Shown: one piece after another, positions 1 through 9,277 of the stretch | Position numbering within the stretch: the first letter of the stretch is position 1 | How the letters are laid out: each line of letters begins with the position of its first letter | NCBI RefSeq assembly: GCF_001552635.1 | Contig: NZ_BCRO01000033.1 | Coordinates: forward strand, 32,484-96,483 | DNA: 64,000 bases | Direction: 5' to 3' | Source of the DNA: Actinomadura hibisca NBRC 15177 | GTDB lineage: Bacteria > Actinomycetota > Actinomycetes > Streptosporangiales > Streptosporangiaceae | Translations under genes and position numbers: made by a program | Notes under the pieces: model-generated | The model's database searches: none | Seen by the model: only the letters and a program-made list of their open reading frames with translations | Told to the model about the DNA's origin: nothing

Positions 1-1
1 C

Positions 2-1030
2 AAGAGCAGCGAGCTGTACTTCGAGCGGCTGCGCAAGACCATGCAGGGCATGGCCGACGTGCTCGGCGCCGACTACGCCGACAACCCGGTGTGGTTCCGC
101 AAGCGCGTCGTCACCGTCCACCCGCTGGGGGGCACGCCCATGGGGGCGCACCCGGACGAGGGCGTCTGCGACGCCTTCGGGGAGGTGTTCGGGTTCCCCG
201 GACTGCACATCGCCGACGGGGCGGCGATGCCGGGACCGGTGGGCCCGAACCCCTCGCTCACCATCGCCGCCATGGCCGACCGGATGAGCACGCGGATCCT
301 GGAGGGGGCCGCGCCCGCGCGGCGCTCCTCCGCGGGGGCCGGGCCGGTGGGGACCGGCCCGCAGCACGACGCGGCGTACGGGCCGGATTCGGGGCTCCTC
401 GACGGGACCAGGGGACCGTCCCCCGAGGAGACCGGCCCTACGTCGTTGTCGTTCACCGAGACGATGACCGGGCACCTGACGTTCGGCGCGACCGACCCGC
501 GCGCCGGCGAGCGGTCCGCCGACCGTGTGGCGGCGTCGTTCCGCCTGACCATCACCGCCGACGACGTGGAGCGCTTCCTCGCCGAGTCCGAGCACACCGC
601 GCGGGCCGAGGGGCACCTCACCGTCGCCGGGGACCGCCGGCCGGTCGAGCGGGGCGTGTTCAACCTGTTCGCCCCGGCGGGGCCCGCCGACCGGCGCCTG
701 ATGCGCTACCGGCTGCACCTCACCGACGGGCAGGGCCGCGCCCGCACGCTGGTCGGGGAGAAGAACGTCCTGCACGGCCCGCCCACGCGGATCTGGCCGG
801 ACACCTCCACCCTCTACGTGCGGCTGCTGGAGGGCCACCCGGCCGACGCCGAGGCCGACGGGGACGCGGCGGTGCTGGGCGCGGGCGTCCTGCACATCCA
901 GCTCACCGACTTCGCGCGGCAGCTCACCACCTTCCGCACCGCGGGCCCGCGCGGCGCGGCCGCCCTGATCGACTTCGGCCGGTTCTTCGCCGGCGAACTG
1001 TGGGAGGTCTACGGCCCCGACCTCGACTGA
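2..1030 (+). CDS. GMC-family oxidoreductase, 3' part only (cholesterol-oxidase-like)
   Basis: The gene enters from the left edge; 342 codons of its 3' end are visible, in frame from base 2. The first 100 residues carry the C-terminal signature of glucose-methanol-choline flavoenzymes: the HPLGGTPMG segment with the active-site His and GPNPSLTIAAMADR with the second catalytic position (Asn) and FAD-contacting residues. About 200 further residues follow (motif GHLTF, then a beta-rich stretch ending in FFAGELWEVYG); such an extension occurs in long actinobacterial cholesterol-oxidase-like GMC proteins. It probably oxidises an alcohol or sterol with FAD, but the substrate cannot be told. The FAD-binding N-terminus lies outside the window. 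It converges on the next gene across a strong hairpin. Confidence 0.85.
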   Translation, partial: KSSELYFERLRKTMQGMADVLGADYADNPVWFRKRVVTVHPLGGTPMGAHPDEGVCDAFGEVFGFPGLHIADGAAMPGPVGPNPSLTIAAMADRMSTRILEGAAPARRSSAGAGPVGTGPQHDAAYGPDSGLLDGTRGPSPEETGPTSLSFTETMTGHLTFGATDPRAGERSADRVAASFRLTITADDVERFLAESEHTARAEGHLTVAGDRRPVERGVFNLFAPAGPADRRLMRYRLHLTDGQGRARTLVGEKNVLHGPPTRIWPDTSTLYVRLLEGHPADAEADGDAAVLGAGVLHIQLTDFARQLTTFRTAGPRGAAALIDFGRFFAGELWEVYGPDLD

Positions 1031-1046
1031 ACGGGGCCCCACGAAC

Positions 1047-1088
1047 GCGCAAGGCCAAGAGAACTGCGGGGTGCTCTTGGCCTTGCGC
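1047..1088. terminator. Bidirectional hairpin between convergent genes
   Basis: A perfect 15-bp stem, GCGCAAGGCCAAGAG at 1047-1061 pairing with 1074-1088, encloses a 12-nt loop and is followed on the + strand by CCCTTTTCC. It lies between the stop codons of the GMC gene and the PHP gene and fits a shared transcription terminator. Confidence 0.8.
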
Positions 1089-1107
1089 CCTTTTCCGCGC
1101 CTTTCCG

Positions 1108-3141
1108 TCAGGCGAGCCGGGACCGGTAGACGGCGCGGGCGGCGTCGATGAGGTCCAGGTGGTCGGCGAGCTGCCGCTCGGTGTCCAGGCGGCCGTGCTC
1201 GCGGATCATCGTCTCCAGGCCGTCCAGGAAGTCCAGGCACCACCGCACGTCGGCCGGGCGCGCCACCGACGCGCCCGCCACGTCCAGGCGCACGGGGCTG
1301 GTGTGGGCGAACGCGCCCCCGTAGTGCAGGGCGCGCGGGTGGGCCGGGCCGGTGGCGACCGCGACGACGTAGGTCGGGTCGCCGACCGTCAGCTCGGCGG
1401 TGACCTCGCCGGGCGGTCCCTCGGCCAGCACGCCGTCGGCGGTGCGCAACTGCACGGTGAGCACCTCGGGGCCGACGCTGCGCGCGGTGACGGTGACGGT
1501 GTCGCCCGCCGCCAGATCCAGCACGTCGCCGGGGCCGTACGCGCCGGATGGGTCGGTCACCTCCAGTTCCAGCCACGGGCCGGTGGTGGCGAAGGTGCGC
1601 CCCGCGCGGATCGCGTCGGCGAACGAGGCGGCGGTGAGCGGCCCGTCCACGCGGGCGTAGACGCGTTCCCAGCCGGGCGGGCTGGACTGGTTGCCGCGCC
1701 GCGCGAACGACAACATCGCGTCGGTGCCCGCCGTCACCGCCAGGCGGCAGCCCGCGCCCAGCAGCCGCCGGTACACCACGGCGGTCGCCTGCACCGAGGA
1801 GTGGTTCAGCACGTCGAGGCTGTCCACCAGGCCGAGCGCGGCCCCGGCGACCAGCTCGCGGGCCGAGCAGTTGCGCCCGGCGGTGAGCGCGGCGGCGGCC
1901 GGGGCGTCGTCGTCGAACGGGACGTGGAAGGGGTGGCTGTAGCCCATGACCGCGCCGAGCGCGCGCAGCTCGCGGCAGCCCTCGGCGTTGGGCGGCCAGT
2001 CCACGGTGCCGAGGAAGCCGGTGTGGTAGCGGCCGGGCGGGGCGGCGACGCCGAAGGCGTACAGGTGGCCGAGCAGGTCGTTGCGGTACTCGACGCCGAG
2101 GCGCGCGACGTGCGAGGCGTCGGACCAGGGCAGGTCCCGTCCGGCCCAGTGCTCCAGCGCCTCGCGGTCGTAGACGCGTTCGGAGGAGACGTTCCCGGCG
2201 ACCAGGTTGAGCACGTGCAGGTCCTCGCCGTGCTGCACCGCGGCGGCGTGCGCGGGGGTGCCGACCGTGTCGCCGGACCAGTTCATGTGGACGTGCATGT
2301 CGCCGCCGTACCAGCCGCGCGCGGCGGCGTCGTACAACCTTCGCGGGGTCAGCTCGACCAGGGTCTCGGTCCCGGCCTCGGGGGTGACGGCGCGTTCCTC
2401 GGTCCCGTACTCCATGCCGCGCGTGACGGTGACGGTGAGGGGTTCGGCGGGAACGTCCAGCACCAGGTCGTCGCCGTGGAAGTAGGGGCGGCGGTGGGCG
2501 TCGATGCGGTGCGGCGCGCCCTCGGGGTACCAGCCCTGGCCGTTCTCGCCGCGCACGCTCCAGCGGCAGGGGAACCCGGCGCGCAGCCGCAGCCGGGCGG
2601 CCGGGGCGGCGCGGGTGAGGGCGTCGAGCGGGACGGGGACACGGTCCACCGCGACGCGGCTCTCGGAGGTGACGGGCACCAGCAGTGCGCCGCCCGCCGA
2701 CACGACGTAGACCGAGCCGTCGATGTGGACGGTGACGGGCTGGTCGCGCGAGGAGTCCAGGAGCAGGTGGGCGCGGAGCGGCGCGCCGTCCAGGACGGCC
2801 CGGGCGCCGACCTCCAGGGAGACGCCGCCGGGGGTGACGCGCAGCGCGGCGACGTTGTCGGGGACCTCGCCGTCGAGGGCGTCGCGGATGACCTCGTGCA
2901 TGTCCAGCTCGCGGATCAGGTCGTCGAACCGCTCGGCGGTCGCGCCGGGCTCGCGGTCCAGGACGTGCTGGAGGCAGGTCAGGTGGAACCTGTGCTCGTC
3001 CAGCACGAACGCGCTGGTCTCGATCTGCCGGACGTAGGGGACGGGGTCCTCGCCCCAGGTCGGGCCGTGCCGGGCGAGCAGCTCGCGGTAGTCGTCGAGG
3101 GCCTGGCGGACCGAGGGCGGCAGCTCCGTCTCGTCGCACAT
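1108..3141 (-). CDS. CehA/McbA-type PHP-domain metallohydrolase
   Basis: 677 residues. The C-terminal half (from about residue 275) is a PHP-type metal hydrolase: GGDMHVHMNWSGD (HxH at 283-285), then YSHPFHVPFDDD, LNHSS and TAGTDAMLS, which supply the usual His/Asp metal ligands. The N-terminal 270 residues form a beta-rich segment, as in other actinobacterial CehA/McbA-family proteins (named after carbaryl hydrolases). A C-terminal beta domain follows the metal site. No signal peptide is visible, so it is probably cytoplasmic. It is expected to hydrolyse an ester or phosphoester, substrate unknown. The ATG at 3141 follows CCGACGGGGAGAAGCCGC, giving a plausible GGGGAG ribosome site. It appears to be a single-gene unit. 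Confidence 0.75.
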   Translation of the reverse strand: MCDETELPPSVRQALDDYRELLARHGPTWGEDPVPYVRQIETSAFVLDEHRFHLTCLQHVLDREPGATAERFDDLIRELDMHEVIRDALDGEVPDNVAALRVTPGGVSLEVGARAVLDGAPLRAHLLLDSSRDQPVTVHIDGSVYVVSAGGALLVPVTSESRVAVDRVPVPLDALTRAAPAARLRLRAGFPCRWSVRGENGQGWYPEGAPHRIDAHRRPYFHGDDLVLDVPAEPLTVTVTRGMEYGTEERAVTPEAGTETLVELTPRRLYDAAARGWYGGDMHVHMNWSGDTVGTPAHAAAVQHGEDLHVLNLVAGNVSSERVYDREALEHWAGRDLPWSDASHVARLGVEYRNDLLGHLYAFGVAAPPGRYHTGFLGTVDWPPNAEGCRELRALGAVMGYSHPFHVPFDDDAPAAAALTAGRNCSARELVAGAALGLVDSLDVLNHSSVQATAVVYRRLLGAGCRLAVTAGTDAMLSFARRGNQSSPPGWERVYARVDGPLTAASFADAIRAGRTFATTGPWLELEVTDPSGAYGPGDVLDLAAGDTVTVTARSVGPEVLTVQLRTADGVLAEGPPGEVTAELTVGDPTYVVAVATGPAHPRALHYGGAFAHTSPVRLDVAGASVARPADVRWCLDFLDGLETMIREHGRLDTERQLADHLDLIDAARAVYRSRLA

Positions 3142-3278
3142 GCGGCTTCTCCCCGTCGGGTGGTGTCCGGACCGCCGTCAGCGTGACACGGATCACCACA
3201 CCGGGAAAGCGGACGATCGCGGGCGGTGGAGGGATCACCCTCTCCGGTGGAACGAAGTTCTACCGGTTCGGTCGTTCT

Positions 3279-4160
3279 TCACCCGGTATGGAAGCGGGCG
3301 AGGAGCGCCTTCTTGGCAGTGGTGAACTCCTCTTCGGTGAGGATGCCGTCACGGTGCAGCTCGCCCAGCTCGCGGAGCTGGCGCATCAGCACGTCGGGAT
3401 CGGCGTCCTCCTGGACGGCCGGGGCGGTGATCTCGGCGGGGGCCTGGGCTCCGGACGCCGCCGCCGGATGCGGCAGCCGCGCCAGGACGGCGGCGGCCAG
3501 CAGGGCGCTGGTGCCGCCCTCGCGCTGGATGCCCCACGCCAGGCAGCACGGGTCCTCCTCCACCGACGGCTCGGCCCGCTCGCCGCGCACCCGGAACCGC
3601 AGGTGCCCGTACCCGAGGCCGGACTGCGGGGCCCACTCCACGCCCTCCAGCTCGTTCAGCGTGAAGGTGCGCACGCCAGCGCGCGTCTTGGCGGTGGAGG
3701 CCATCCAGTTCCACTCCAGGCGCACCCGCTCGCCGTCGAAGGACGCGGTGCCGTCCCCGGCCGCGACGGTGATCGGCACCGGCGGGCCCGGCAGCAGGTA
3801 CCGGTCGGCCGGGGCGTCGGGCACCTCCCACAGCAGGCGGTGGTTGCGGACGTCGTCCACGAAGTACTCGGCCGCGCCCACCCGGTCCTTGCCGACCGCG
3901 AGCCGGTAGGGGTCGGCGTCGGCGGTGAGGCTGCCGCCGACCGCCTGGGCGAACGGGTCGGCCCCCACCCGCAGCCGGAGCCGCAGCCGTCCGCCTTTGC
4001 GCGCGGGCTCGAACGCCACGCCCGCGATCGCCTCCAGGGGGACCACCAGCTCGCCCAGCGCCCTGCGCAGCCGGTGCACCGTCCGGTCGTCGCCGGGGAC
4101 GATGCGCACGATCTCGCCGTCGAACGTCCACGCCCCGTCGCGCGTGGTGATTTCCGCCAT
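3279..4160 (-). CDS. DUF4429 protein with C-terminal SHOCT domain
   Basis: 293 residues. Residues 1-240 contain two similar beta-rich halves of the DUF4429 type (TWTFDGEIVRIV near the start; TASFDGERVRLEW about 125 residues later), so the domain looks internally duplicated. The last ~30 residues, LRELGELHRDGILTEEEF, are a SHOCT motif, a short helical module often at protein ends. The function of DUF4429 is unknown; in actinomycetes these proteins are small cytosolic housekeeping-type proteins. The ATG lacks a clear Shine-Dalgarno, but TACCAT sits 6 nt upstream, suggesting a leaderless message. Confidence 0.75.
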   Translation of the reverse strand: MAEITTRDGAWTFDGEIVRIVPGDDRTVHRLRRALGELVVPLEAIAGVAFEPARKGGRLRLRLRVGADPFAQAVGGSLTADADPYRLAVGKDRVGAAEYFVDDVRNHRLLWEVPDAPADRYLLPGPPVPITVAAGDGTASFDGERVRLEWNWMASTAKTRAGVRTFTLNELEGVEWAPQSGLGYGHLRFRVRGERAEPSVEEDPCCLAWGIQREGGTSALLAAAVLARLPHPAAASGAQAPAEITAPAVQEDADPDVLMRQLRELGELHRDGILTEEEFTTAKKALLARFHTG

Positions 4161-4166
4161 GACGTG

Positions 4167-4172
4167 ATGGTA
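4167..4172 (-). promoter_or_regulatory. Putative -10 box of a leaderless promoter (TACCAT)
   Basis: TACCAT on the minus strand ends 6 nt before the ATG of the DUF4429 gene. This matches the TANNNT -10 pattern at the spacing expected when transcription starts on the start codon. I see no clear -35 element. Confidence 0.4.
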
Positions 4173-4224
4173 GGTCCTGGGCAGGCGGCGGCCCTGCCGA
4201 ACACCGGCCGTCCTCGCACCGCCC

Positions 4225-4770
4225 TCACCGGCGGCGTGCCCAGGGGGTGCGGCCCCAGGGGCGGCAGACCGACAGCACCGTCATGCTCACGTACATCGTC
4301 AGCGACACCACCGGCGGGAACAACATCTGCGCCGAGGGGGTGACGGGGGTGGCGGCCAGGGCCGCCTCGGCGGCGTGGTGCAGTTCGGGGCGCAGCGCGA
4401 AGACCGTCAGGGTCAGCGCGGTCAGCGTCAGCACCACCTTGGCCAGCACCCAGTAGTGCCGGGTCACGCCCCAGTGCGTGCCCAGCGACAACACCAGGCC
4501 GCTGGCCAGGGTCAGGAGCGCGGCCGGGATCAGCAGGACGTCGCCGAAGATCCGCATCGCCACCAGGGCGGCGCGCAGGGTGGCCGGGTCGCCGGTGGTC
4601 AGGGCGGTGACCGTCAGGGTCAGCAGGCCCACGTCCAGGCCCAGCCAGGTGATCGAGACGATGACGTGCAGGACGACGTTGGCCTTGCGCGTGCGCGGTG
4701 ACATGCGCCGCGTCTTGGGCCGTCGGGTGCGTACTACTGAGGTCGTCGTGGGTTGTGGCGGGGTTGTCAT
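4225..4770 (-). CDS. Small integral membrane protein, four predicted helices
   Basis: 181 residues from the ATG at 4770 (MTTPPQP); a longer reading from 4806 would add 12 arginine-rich residues. The N-terminus is basic and Thr/Arg-rich, then four hydrophobic helices: VVLHVIVSITWLGLDVGLLTL, VLLIPAALLTLASGLVLSL, VLAKVVLTLTALTLTVFAL and FPPVVSLTMYVSMTVLSV. The pattern resembles DUF2269-like membrane proteins of actinobacteria, but I cannot assign a function. It is not obviously in an operon: the next gene upstream, the PPOX enzyme, is over 100 bp away. Confidence 0.65.
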   Translation of the reverse strand: MTTPPQPTTTSVVRTRRPKTRRMSPRTRKANVVLHVIVSITWLGLDVGLLTLTVTALTTGDPATLRAALVAMRIFGDVLLIPAALLTLASGLVLSLGTHWGVTRHYWVLAKVVLTLTALTLTVFALRPELHHAAEAALAATPVTPSAQMLFPPVVSLTMYVSMTVLSVCRPWGRTPWARRR

Positions 4771-4884
4771 GCCTGCACGATGGCGGCGCGGTACGGTCCC
4801 GCGCATCGCATGGGCGGCGGCTTCGGGGTTACCCCGGGCGCGGTAGCGGGCGGGCGTGCGGCTACCGCGCCCGGGGTAGCGGGC

Positions 4885-6194
<1,310 letters not shown>

Positions 6195-6380
6195 TCGCTC
6201 CACTCGCGGAGTGAGTGTTGCCGGGCGGGAGGACCGGCACGATGGCGCGGCACCGGGGTGGGGCGCTGTGGCGCGGGTGGCCTCCTTCGTCCTCGTGTGG
6301 TGCGAGCGGTCGTCTCTACGACGTTCCCCGCAATCCCTTCCGCCTCATTAGTAAGGCCCTTCTAACCCGGAAGTAAGGCT

Positions 6381-6406
6381 GAACCGGGACGCGCGGGCGC
6401 CGCGTA
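6381..6406 (+). promoter_or_regulatory. Candidate ECF-sigma promoter upstream of the lipoprotein-sigma operon
   Basis: GAACC at 6381-6385 and CGTA at 6403-6406 are separated by 17 nt, the GAAC-N16/17-CGT architecture typical of ECF sigma promoters. It lies 45 nt before the lipoprotein start, and the next gene downstream is an ECF sigma factor, so autoregulation is plausible. Confidence 0.45.
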
Positions 6407-6450
6407 CTGCCTCCCGACGCGACGTCCAGCACGCCCGGAAGGAAACGGCC

Positions 6451-7071
6451 ATGACAGTCCAGCGACCGATCGCCCTCGCCGGGAGCGCGGCGGCCTGCCT
6501 CGCGCTCGCCGCGTGCGGGGCGTCCGGCGGCGCGGCGCAGTCCCCGGGCGGCGGAGGCGGTGAGGCGGCCGCCGCCGCGCCCGCGGCCCCGGCCGCGCCG
6601 ACCGCACTGCGCGTGGTCCCCACCGGCACGCTGGGCCGCATCGTGATCGACAGCGCCGGGCGCACCCTGTACCGGTTCGACCGCGACTCGGCCCGCCCGC
6701 CGGCCGCGACCTGTGCCGGGGCCTGCGCGCGGATGTGGCCGCCTGCGGTGTGGCGCGAGGGCCTGAAGGCCACCGACCTCGACCCCGCGCAGGTCGGCCG
6801 GGTCCGCCGGGCCGACGGGACCTGGCAGGTCACCGTCGGCGGCTGGCCGATGTACCGCTACGCCAGGGACAGCGCGCCCGGCGACGTCACCGGGCAGGGC
6901 ATGGGCGGCGCCTGGTTCGCCAGCACCGCGACCGGCGCGAAGGCGCGGTCCGCGCCGGACGTGCCGGTACCGCCCACCGGAGCCGACACCCCCGCCGGGA
7001 ACGGCGGTACGCGACCCACCTCCGCGCCACCGGACATGCCGCCCATGCCCGGCATGGACATGGGCTACTGA
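6451..7071 (+). CDS. Secreted lipoprotein with two COG4315-type repeats
   Basis: 206 residues. A lipoprotein signal peptide ends in LAAC with the lipidated Cys at 22, followed by a Gly/Ala linker. Two copies of the secreted-repeat type follow: IVIDSAGRTLYRFDRDS with CAGACARMWPP, and VGGWPMYRYARDSAPGDVTGQG. The two Cys in the CAGAC stretch may form a disulfide or hold metal or haem. The C-terminus is Met/Pro-rich (MPPMPGMDMGY), a composition seen in copper-handling proteins, so metal binding is possible but unproven. It heads a three-gene unit with an ECF sigma factor and its anti-sigma factor, suggesting an envelope-stress or redox role outside the membrane. Confidence 0.8.
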   Translation: MTVQRPIALAGSAAACLALAACGASGGAAQSPGGGGGEAAAAAPAAPAAPTALRVVPTGTLGRIVIDSAGRTLYRFDRDSARPPAATCAGACARMWPPAVWREGLKATDLDPAQVGRVRRADGTWQVTVGGWPMYRYARDSAPGDVTGQGMGGAWFASTATGAKARSAPDVPVPPTGADTPAGNGGTRPTSAPPDMPPMPGMDMGY

Positions 7072-7116
7072 TCCCTCCTCCGCACTCCCCCGCCCCCGAC
7101 GAGCCGGAGTCCCCGA

Positions 7117-7743
7117 ATGGCCCACAGATCCCCGACCGCCGCGCCGACCGCGCGCGGCCGCGCCCGGCGCGCCGCCGCGGACTCCCCGGGCGGCCCCTGG
7201 AGCTGGTTCCGCGGCGGCCCGCGCCCGGTGGACGCGGTGGACGACCAGGTGATCATCACCGAGCTGTACCGCGTCTACGGTCGCCCGCTGCTGTCGCTGG
7301 TGTTGCGGCTGACCGGCGGCGACCGGCACTGGGCCGAGGACGTGGTGCAGGAGACCATGATCCGCGCCTGGCGCAGCGCGCACCGGCTGGACGCCGGGGC
7401 CGTCTCGCTGCTGCCGTGGCTGGCCACGGTGGCGCGCCGCATCGTGATCGACGACCAGCGGCGCCGGAACGCCCGACCGCAGGAGGCGGGCGAGGGCCCG
7501 CTGGAGAACCTGCGCGCCCCCGACGGGACGGAGGACCTGCTGCGCTCGGTCGTGGTGTCCGAAGCCCTGCTCGCGCTGTCGCCCGCGCACCGCGAGATCC
7601 TGAACGAGACCTTCTTCCGGGACCGGTCGGTCAACGAGGCCGCCGCGTCCCTCGGCATCCCCGTGGGCACCGTGAAGTCCCGGGTCTACTACGCGCTCCG
7701 GGCGCTGCGCGTCGCCCTGGAGGAAAGGGGCGTGACGCCGTGA
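7117..7743 (+). CDS. ECF-type RNA polymerase sigma factor
   Basis: 208 residues. After a 40-residue basic, disordered N-terminus, region 2 is clear (ELYRVYGRPLLSLVLRLTGGDRHWAEDVVQETMIRAWR, then LPWLATVARRIVIDDQRRR for promoter melting). Region 4 is ALSPAHREILNETFFRDRSVNEAAASLGIPVGTVKSRVYYALRALR. This organisation and the partner gene resemble the SigK/SigL-like ECF groups paired with zinc anti-sigma factors. Its stop overlaps the GTG of the anti-sigma gene (GTGA), showing translational coupling. The most likely target is the promoter-like element 5' of the preceding lipoprotein gene. Confidence 0.9.
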   Translation: MAHRSPTAAPTARGRARRAAADSPGGPWSWFRGGPRPVDAVDDQVIITELYRVYGRPLLSLVLRLTGGDRHWAEDVVQETMIRAWRSAHRLDAGAVSLLPWLATVARRIVIDDQRRRNARPQEAGEGPLENLRAPDGTEDLLRSVVVSEALLALSPAHREILNETFFRDRSVNEAAASLGIPVGTVKSRVYYALRALRVALEERGVTP

Positions 7744-8468
7744 CCGCGGGGAGCGCGAGCATCGGGCGCCACATCGAGGTGGCCTCCTACGCCCTGGGGC
7801 TGCTGGAAGAGCCCGACCGGGCCGCCTTCGAACGGCACCTGCCCGGCTGCCCGGCCTGCCGGGGCGAGCTGGCCGAACTGCGCGGGCTGGCCGAGGTGCT
7901 GGAGGGAATGCCGCTGATCGAGCCGGTCCCGCCGCCCGCCGGGCCCGACCCGGCGGCGGTGGGCGACCTGCTGCGCCGCCGCGCCCGCCGGGAGCGGCGC
8001 GGCCGCACCGCGCGGGCACTGCTGGGCGCGGCGGCCGGGGTGGTGCTGCTGGCCGGGGCCCTCGGCGTGGGCGTCACGCTGGGCGCCGACCGGGCCGAGC
8101 CGGACGTCCCGCCGCCGTCCGACGACGCGGCGTCGGTGTTCCGGACGGGACGCCAGATCGCCGCGACCGACGGCCGCACCGGCGTGGCCGGGCAGATCGC
8201 GTTCGAGCCGAAGGCGTGGGGCAGCCGGGTCGCAATGCGGCTGGGCAAGGTGCGAGGCCCGCTGGAGTGCGAACTGGTCGCGGTGGACGAGAACGGCCGC
8301 GCGCACGCGGTGGCCGGATGGGCGGTGCCCGACAAGGGCTACGGACTGCCAGGCTCGCCCGCACCACTGACGTTGCAGGGCGGAACGGCACTGTCGCCGT
8401 CCCAGATCGCACACTTCGAGGTACGAACCCTGGGCGACGGCCGCACCCTGCTCACCATCCCCGCCTGA
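7740..8468 (+). CDS. Zinc-binding anti-sigma factor, single transmembrane helix
   Basis: 242 residues, GTG start overlapping the sigma gene stop. The N-terminal cytoplasmic domain has the ZAS signature: an upstream His plus FERHLPGCPACRGEL (HxxxCxxC), a zinc site that usually binds or releases the sigma factor in response to redox or envelope stress. One membrane helix (ALLGAAAGVVLLAGALGVGVTLG, near residues 95-118) is followed by about 120 extracytoplasmic residues with a C-terminal RskA-like beta domain (GVAGQIAFEPKAWGSRVAMRLGKVRGPLECELVAV broken into several strands). It should hold the sigma factor inactive at the membrane. A 12-bp hairpin follows. Confidence 0.88.
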   Translation: MTAGSASIGRHIEVASYALGLLEEPDRAAFERHLPGCPACRGELAELRGLAEVLEGMPLIEPVPPPAGPDPAAVGDLLRRRARRERRGRTARALLGAAAGVVLLAGALGVGVTLGADRAEPDVPPPSDDAASVFRTGRQIAATDGRTGVAGQIAFEPKAWGSRVAMRLGKVRGPLECELVAVDENGRAHAVAGWAVPDKGYGLPGSPAPLTLQGGTALSPSQIAHFEVRTLGDGRTLLTIPA

Positions 8469-8484
8469 TCAGCCCGCCTGACCG

Positions 8485-8512
8485 GCCCGCTCGGCGTTCC
8501 CGCCGAGCGGGC
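8485..8512 (+). terminator. Hairpin terminator after the anti-sigma gene
   Basis: GCCCGCTCGGCG at 8485-8496 pairs perfectly with 8501-8512 around a TTCC loop, 16 nt after the anti-sigma stop. There is no T-run, as is common for terminators in high-GC actinomycetes. Confidence 0.65.
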
Positions 8513-8544
8513 TACCGGGCGGTACGAGCGGTGTGGGCGGCGTC

Positions 8545-8550
8545 TACCCT
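8545..8550 (+). promoter_or_regulatory. Putative -10 box of a leaderless promoter (TACCCT)
   Basis: TACCCT ends 6 nt before the GTG at 8557, the spacing expected if transcription begins on the start codon. Confidence 0.4.
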
Positions 8551-8556
8551 GGAGCG

Positions 8557-9261
8557 GTGAGCACCACCCGACCAGCCCGCGAACCCCGCCTGATGTTGCC
8601 CGCCCTGCGCGAGGTGTACCAGGCGTACGTGCGGGCCGCCGACGCGCTGCCGGCCCTGCCGTCGGCGCTCCAGGCCGAGGTGTGGGCCTCGGCGCAGCTC
8701 GGCTCGCTGGAGGCCGCCGCCCCGCACGCCGCGGGCCGCCGCGCCGCGCTGGCCGACCTGATCACCAGCCTGCGGGCCGCCGCGACGCCGGGGGCCGGGG
8801 TCTTCCTGCGGGCGCTGGCGGCGATCGGGCCGGAGGAGGCCCGCGCGGTCGCCGGACGTGCCGCCGACTCCCTGGCCGGGGTCGCCGAGCCGGACTGGAG
8901 CGGCGCTCTCGGCGCGGTCCGGCCGGGCCTGGTCTACCTGATCCAGGAAGGACCGCTGGACGGCGACCGGCTGATCTGCGAGTTCCGCTACGAGGGCGGG
9001 ACGGGGCTGCACGCGCTGGCGGTGCGGCTCACCTACGGCGACGCGCCCAGCGAGATCGTCGTGGTGGGCGACGTCCCGGCGCTGATGACCGCCGCGCGGC
9101 AGGCCATGCAGGCCGAGCTGTGCGTGGTGCAGCCCTACGACCCGGCGGCGGTCGGCGTGCGGCTGCGCGCCGCGCTGGGCGGCGCGCAGCCGATCCCCGA
9201 GGAGGGCTATCCGGCGCTGGCGCTCGCCCGCCACCGCGCCGCGCTCCTGCCGGGCTCCTGA
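8557..9261 (+). CDS. Hypothetical protein, alpha/beta, no recognised family
   Basis: 234 residues from the GTG at 8557; I choose it because a TACCCT -10-like box sits 6 nt before it, suggesting a leaderless mRNA. The first 140 residues are Ala/Leu-rich helices (LPALREVYQAYVRAADALPALPSALQAEVW). The last ~110 residues alternate beta strands and helices (GLVYLIQEGPLDGDRLICEFRYEGGTGLHALAVRLTYG in pieces, then SEIVVVGDVPALMTAARQAM). No signal peptide or membrane segment. Codon use fits the neighbours, so it is a real gene, but I cannot name a function. It ends 16 bp from the convergent ABC permease gene. Confidence 0.6.
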   Translation: MSTTRPAREPRLMLPALREVYQAYVRAADALPALPSALQAEVWASAQLGSLEAAAPHAAGRRAALADLITSLRAAATPGAGVFLRALAAIGPEEARAVAGRAADSLAGVAEPDWSGALGAVRPGLVYLIQEGPLDGDRLICEFRYEGGTGLHALAVRLTYGDAPSEIVVVGDVPALMTAARQAMQAELCVVQPYDPAAVGVRLRAALGGAQPIPEEGYPALALARHRAALLPGS

Positions 9262-9277
9262 CCTTTCGGCGGTCCGG

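Noticed and set aside
91..3186. A 1031-codon open frame on the + strand
   Set aside because: It is Arg/Gly/Ala-rich and lies antisense or out of frame to the GMC and PHP genes, whose protein motifs are clear. Long spurious frames are expected at this GC content.
6316..8019. A 567-codon antisense frame over the lipoprotein and sigma genes
   Set aside because: The composition is shadow-like and the sigma/anti-sigma genes on the + strand explain the region.
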